This document shows, in pieces, positions 59,001 through 64,000 of a stretch of DNA of 64,000 nt. Under the pieces are notes generated by a model. The model worked only from the letters and a program-made list of their open reading frames with translations, did no database searches and was not told where the DNA came from. The stretch's first letter is position 1, and every line of letters begins with the position of its first letter. Position numbers and translations under genes: made by a program. Source of the DNA: Lepidurus packardi (Eukaryota; Arthropoda; Branchiopoda; Notostraca; Triopsidae); NCBI GenBank assembly GCA_023053545.1, contig JAKZAN010000182.1, forward strand, positions 1 through 64,000, written 5' to 3'.

Positions 59001-62000
59001 CTCATTAATCTAATCATCGTCTATATGATGATCGCTCTGCTAAGGCATCGACTTCTTGATTCGTAGGACTTGAACTCCCTTATCAAAGTTAAATTCAACA
59101 GGCCTCACCCCATCATGATACATTCCCAACTTAGCTTTCTATTTATCGCTGCTTGCCTCCGCATTTGCTAAGTAGACCGTAGTCCTGGATTCTAGAATGC
59201 GTACCTGTTTGCGATATTAAAGAGTCAGATTTTCGTGAGTTTAGTTGGACAGGACGAATGTGGTATAGAGAGTGATAAGCCTGGAGTGTTGGGTTAGCTT
59301 TTAGACTTTCAAAGTATAGTTCTCGTTGATAGGCAGTTCTTTCTAAATGAGCGGCTCATTATCAAAAATCTTGGTGCGAGGACCGTGGACAAACGGGCAT
59401 AGATCCAGAGTTATTTGTTCAAGTTAGTGCTTGCTGAACTATACTATCGCTTTCTACTCAAATTGGCCGAGTACGATTTCTCTGCCGTTCAAGTAGAAAA
59501 TTACGGAGTTCGGTAGTTCATTATTGAGGATCAAAGGAGGAATGAGCACTATAGAGGTGTCATAACCGGCCTACGCGTCTTTTTCTGCATGAGCCTCTTT
59601 GTTATCATCCTGGTCTTCACTCTTAGCCTTCGCTTCAGAGGATTCTCCTGTTTTCCTTAGCCTACTTTCGGACTTCACACAAACTCCGATGATGATATTA
59701 TGACCCATTTCGAACACAAAATCCGTGTCTTTAATGTACCTTTTGGGTTCTTCAACTGTGCTGGAAGTAAACCTCTGTGTAAACGCTGAGCTATTGACCT
59801 CCAGGAAAGAACTCTTCTACATATAGTCGCACATGAGATACAATACTGAATAAGATTTGCTGTCGGATTGGTTAATTGCGAAGGACAGTAGATAGTCAGC
59901 TCGATAGACGCTTAGGGGAATTGCAAAAGACTCGCGATTCTTTAATCTGTGCTATAAAGGCTTCTCGACTGGAGCTTTGAGACTCTAAAGTCTGACGCTA
60001 ATTTCGATGTTGGTCTGATTCTGGACTCTGTACGGTGCTCTGATGTGAGTGATCTTCTTGCCTTTTTGACTATCAAAGAAAGAATGGAACACCACCCATT
60101 GTCTGAGATTGATATTCCAGAAACAACGAGTGTTCTCAGGCTTCTTCAAATCAATCTTCACGAACTTCTTTCCGAAGTAAGCCTCGTAGAGCTTCCGTTT
60201 GTAGTTGTAACGCTTCAAAATATCGTTTTCTCTTTAAACGTCCAGTTCTTCGGTGGTAGGTGCGAAGGCAGTGAGGTCGACCATTCCGTCGGTCTCTTCA
60301 GCACAGGCTCCCATATACCTAGTTTGGGCCTATTTGATAATAGCGATGAGCGAGGTAGAAATGTTAATGTTCAAGCTATTAAGTTTTTATGAAGAAGAGG
60401 GGGCTCCGCCGAACTCCAAAGTCTGGAACAATCTCTGGTTTTTGAGGAGTTGGTCTCTTTTAATCTGACATTTCCAAGGTTCTATCATCGGCTCCAACAT
60501 GGCATTTCGTGCGTTCAAGTACTTAGCCAAGACAGTCGCAAAGACTCTTGCTCTGCTGTTCTAAATGATGCTTTATTTCTTCCTAATGAGTTCAAAGTAG
60601 ATATCAAGCACTTCCACCTCAATCAGTGACTTTTAGCGACCCCGCATTAGTTGGAGCTTCAGGCGTGGAACTAGCACATTAACGCTGTCAGTAATCAATT
60701 GTAGCAGAGCTTTTAGTGTATCTTATGGGCGATCTCCTTCGACTTTGGCTTCCTGGGCTGCTTAGGGCTTGGGCAGCACAGACTGGATGACTTCGATGAT
60801 ATGCTTCAGGTGGTTGACGTGGAGCTTGATCAAGACTTATTGACCTTATCCCGTAACTACGATCTCCTTCGTCAGTCGATACTATACGTCTTTATGTGCG
60901 CAACGAGGAATACGGGTGTTGTTATCAATTTTGACTTGAATTTCATTGGAGATGAGCACTTCATCGATTCTTCGATTTTTGGATTCTCGCACATACTTTA
61001 TCACTGATGCCGAAGAGATATCCATTCGACTAAACCCTGGCCCTCGGCGTGTATCCCCCTAGAACTCGATTAATAAGTCCAGGTCGCATACGACTTAGAT
61101 GAATTTCTCCTCGCTTTGCTCCCTTGTAGAGAGAGACTTGCCGATGATAATCTTGGCATCGTCTATCTTGATGGATGTCGACATCGGGGGATACCTATTG
61201 AATCTGAGATGCTGTTTGAGATCTGAGTTCGCGAACATATACGGTTTGGTGAAGAAATAGCTGAGGTGCACCATTTCTTTGGAGTCTTTGACTGCGGCTT
61301 GCATGTTTGAGATGAGGATGTGTATGGTCTTCTCGTTATTGGGGCAGCCGTGCATAGCCATTTTGAAGCTGGCCTGCCTATACCTTCGTTGGGCTACCCT
61401 CTGTGCTGTCGCTGGGTTATTTTTCGAGTACTAGAGACGTATCATTTCCTTTTCTGTTTCGATATACTCGTTGTTGCTGGGGATTTCTCTGGACTCCCCA
61501 TTTTCGATGACTATAGTTTTGTTCAGTTCACTCTGCGCACTTTCCGCAAGTTCCTTATGCGATGCTTCTTCTATCACAACGATGTCTTTTTTACTCTTCC
61601 TATCTGTATGTTTTCCATTCGGACAGCAGCAACAAGCCAGATTCTTCATGTAGTTGAATAGTTTCACATAGTTCTTTTGGTCTTTTTCAACCAATACGGT
61701 TTCGTCGTCTTTTTTGTCGGCCTTGGTCTATCCAATTGCCTCTTCTTCTTCCCAAGGCTTGATGAGGTAGGTGCTATACATCCTGTTGATGTAGTCGCTT
61801 TTGTCTCTCCCTTCGAGAGTTGTGGCCAAAGAGACTTTCTCCACTTTCTTCTATGCCGTTTTAAAGGTCGGCGCTATGAATTACTGATTCTCGAGACGAT
61901 GGGACCTCGTGCCTAGAGAAACAAATATGCTTTTGTCCTGAGTATTTTAGATGTCTAGGGCCATGATGGTGACATCGATGTCTTTGGAGTTATCATTATA

Positions 62001-64000
62001 CATGACAGTCTTGATGTATAGTTTCTACAGATAGAGGGTATGGCTAAAAGCCTTTCCAAACATATTGAAGCGAAGCTCCCCTATATTGACCGTAGTAATG
62101 GAGCCCACAGTCTCACTGGGTGCGCCAGGTCTGTCCTCAAAGACCAAAGGGGTTTCTGAAATATTCTCCTCAGTTATTCTGATCAGAGTCACAAACTGCT
62201 CGTCTGAGAGAGACATAAACACTGGATTCATTTCAGTTTCGAAGGCTATGTCTATTTTGACTTCTTTTTTGGTATCTATTTCAAGGCCTAGCAAAGGTAA
62301 TCTCAGCAGAGGCCCGTTCTGCAAGGGGTTAGGGATCAAGAATTCCTGGACAACCACAAAGATTCCATTCTGTGCTGCAATCTCCTATGCATCTACTTTG
62401 AAGCTTTGGAAGACAGCTTCCTATTCGTTCAGTTTTTCGCATTATTCAAACATCCCCGAGCGGTACACAGATCGACTTGCTGACAAGTTATCAATAAACA
62501 TATCCTCATTGTTCGTGAAATGGGTCATGTGGGGTCCGTCTTTCTGAATTTCCTTCGAATAGTTGTTCACGACTATCCTTGCAATATTGGCTCTGAAGCT
62601 TTATGAACTGAGCGAGTTTTGAGGAATCACTAGTTCTGTATTCGTCAGATCGATCCAATAAAGGAAGGCACTGGTTTCACTGGGCTCTGCCTTTATGATA
62701 TTTGAAGGAGTCTGGGGTGCTGACTCCTGGGTAGTAGGGGTTTTAGGCAGGAAGGACCCCATCATAAACAAGATGCAGTTGACGAGTTCCTTCACTTTCT
62801 TTTTGAGGAAGATGACCTTGGAGTTTTAAAGCAGAATTTTCATGAAGTTTTCACACTTGTACTTTTCGCGTAGGATCTTGTTTTTGTAAGTCTTAAGCTA
62901 GATGGTGAGCTTTCCTGGCAGGGCGTTGGGTTGCCTGTTGTGCTGCCCATTTTGCGACTGATTTCTGTGCTCGTCTCCGAAAAAATTAACTCTTTGCTTG
63001 TGGTTGTTGGGTGTTTCCAGAAAACTCTCATTCCCACTGATCGAAAATATGGTTTGCCAAGGACCAGCATCAGGGTGTGAATCCACGAGGAAGCACTCCC
63101 CAACCTATATATTCGTGAGGCCATATAACGCTTCCGACTGTTTCAGGAGATGGCATTTCGCCAGAGACACGCAGTAGCAAATTGCTTGTTTATGGTATAT
63201 CAATATGTTCACACGGCTGATATCTACTAAAAGTCTGTTTCGCTTTGTCTGTTTGGCCTCTATCAGAATGTCTTCGTCATTCATGAGGATCTGCTCTTCT
63301 GTCTTCATATTTTCGAAGATATGAACGTCGCTTGATATAACATCCGTCGATGAGACATAGCCTTCGACCTGGATGAACTTAAAGAAGGCTTCCTTCCTTT
63401 TGGTTGAGTAAGTGCTGCAGGAGTCTGAGATCATGAGGAGGTTTTTGAAGAACACCATTTCGAGGATGATATTGATAGGGGAAACCACGATTTTGTTGCT
63501 GGAAAAGGGTACCATGTTCTAAGTCAGCAAGTCATCGGTCATCTCCATATTCAGAAATTCCGTTTATTCGTTGAAAATCACCAGCTTCCCCTCCAAGTCA
63601 TTTTTCTCTGCCTCTCTGAAGTTTAGACTGTCTAGAATCGCTTCCTGCTCGTCCAGCCCGATGTCAAACTTTATCTCGATATTCTGATTTTCCAAAGGAC
63701 GAATTTACGACCACTATTGTCCCTCACCTTCCATCAGTTTCAAAAATTCTTACGCTTCAATGTTGTCTTCCCTCCCCTCCCTTCCCTACAAATGAGGGAT
63801 CGTAGAGGCCTTAGAGGACACATTGCGACCGTTACTCGAAGAATTTAAATTTTTGACCACAAGCAGGTCACTCTTGGATAGCATACTCTTTACAAACTCT
63901 GACATGACTTCAGGGTTGATAGGGAGGTGATTGGTTATATTTTTGAGGTAGATCTCCTTCACGGTGAGTTTGGTATCACTCTTGAATACATAACCCTGTT
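56045..64000 (-). CDS. VPS13: VPS13-like bridge lipid-transfer protein, 3' part (start outside the window)
   Basis: At least 2639 codons; the frame is open, free of TGA, from the right edge to 56343, and after one 37-base intron (56306-56342) runs to TGA at 56045. The N-terminus is beyond the window. The region 57.35-58.5 kb resembles the SHR-binding/VAB part (YLENATAYPVRIRE.., VPSGKKIPFFW). The C-terminal part (PLRIISGVGSGAKNIFYDPI, then GGxxGL-like hydrophobic stretches) resembles the VPS13/ATG2 C-terminal module that docks on membranes, followed by a PH-like end. VPS13 proteins channel lipids between organelles. Orthology among the several VPS13 paralogues is not resolved. Confidence 0.85.

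Noticed and set aside
350..64000. Reading UAA/UAG as glutamine (standard ciliate code)
   Set aside because: The frames are identical, but at conserved positions such as the kinase APE and the CXC YCEC motif glutamate fits and glutamine does not. Positions that tolerate either residue are uninformative.
1..64000. tRNA, rRNA, CRISPR, transposon or prophage features
   Set aside because: No cloverleaf with a T-arm consensus, no rRNA motifs, no regularly spaced repeats and no transposase-like protein were seen. The only tandem array is the telomere.

Overview
The window is one end of a ciliate macronuclear chromosome. It opens with about 36 copies of the telomere repeat CCCCAA, and the first coding region starts about 130 bases inside it. 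UGA is the only stop used. UAA and UAG are read through in frame in nearly every gene. Wherever a reassigned codon falls on a strongly conserved column, glutamate fits best (the kinase APE glutamate, the second YCEC of a CXC domain, MKLVE in HADH, MG.LEKI in DRG2). This matches the peritrich-type nuclear code (UAA/UAG = Glu) better than the common ciliate code (Gln), so an oligohymenophorean ciliate of the peritrich type is the best guess. I translated reassigned codons as Glu throughout.

The region is gene-dense. I count 37 protein genes, one cut by the right edge, with most intergenic gaps of 40-250 bases. Introns are short GT..AG elements; 38 confident ones run from 26 to 62 bases. I saw no tRNA, rRNA, transposon or CRISPR array.

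Layout. 0.35-10 kb: DRG2 GTPase, 3-hydroxyacyl-CoA dehydrogenase, a Pet127-like mitochondrial RNA-processing protein, UDP-glucose dehydrogenase, a NEK kinase, a RAP-domain protein and a small unknown. 10-17 kb (+): a long coiled-coil protein, a divergent kinase, a CDKL kinase and a membrane protein. 17-36 kb (mostly -): several unknowns, an ABHD-type hydrolase that lacks its serine, a GH28 pectinase-like secreted protein, a B-box-like protein, prefoldin 1, an acid sphingomyelinase-like phosphodiesterase, and a 2045-residue cysteine-rich membrane protein. 37-52 kb: PMCA-type Ca2+ pump, coiled-coil protein, Rab, AFG1 ATPase, VAMP-type SNARE, tesmin/CXC protein, RBR ubiquitin ligase and small unknowns. 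51-64 kb (-): LRR protein, two charged unknowns, COQ2 and the 3' part of a VPS13-like lipid-transfer giant.

These are mainly nuclear housekeeping genes without operons. Several encode probable mitochondrial proteins (HADH, Pet127, RAP, AFG1, COQ2 and small membrane proteins). Others serve membrane traffic and Ca2+ handling (Rab, VAMP, VPS13, PMCA). The secreted GH28 and sphingomyelinase-like proteins fit digestion of food particles by a phagotroph, which is inference.
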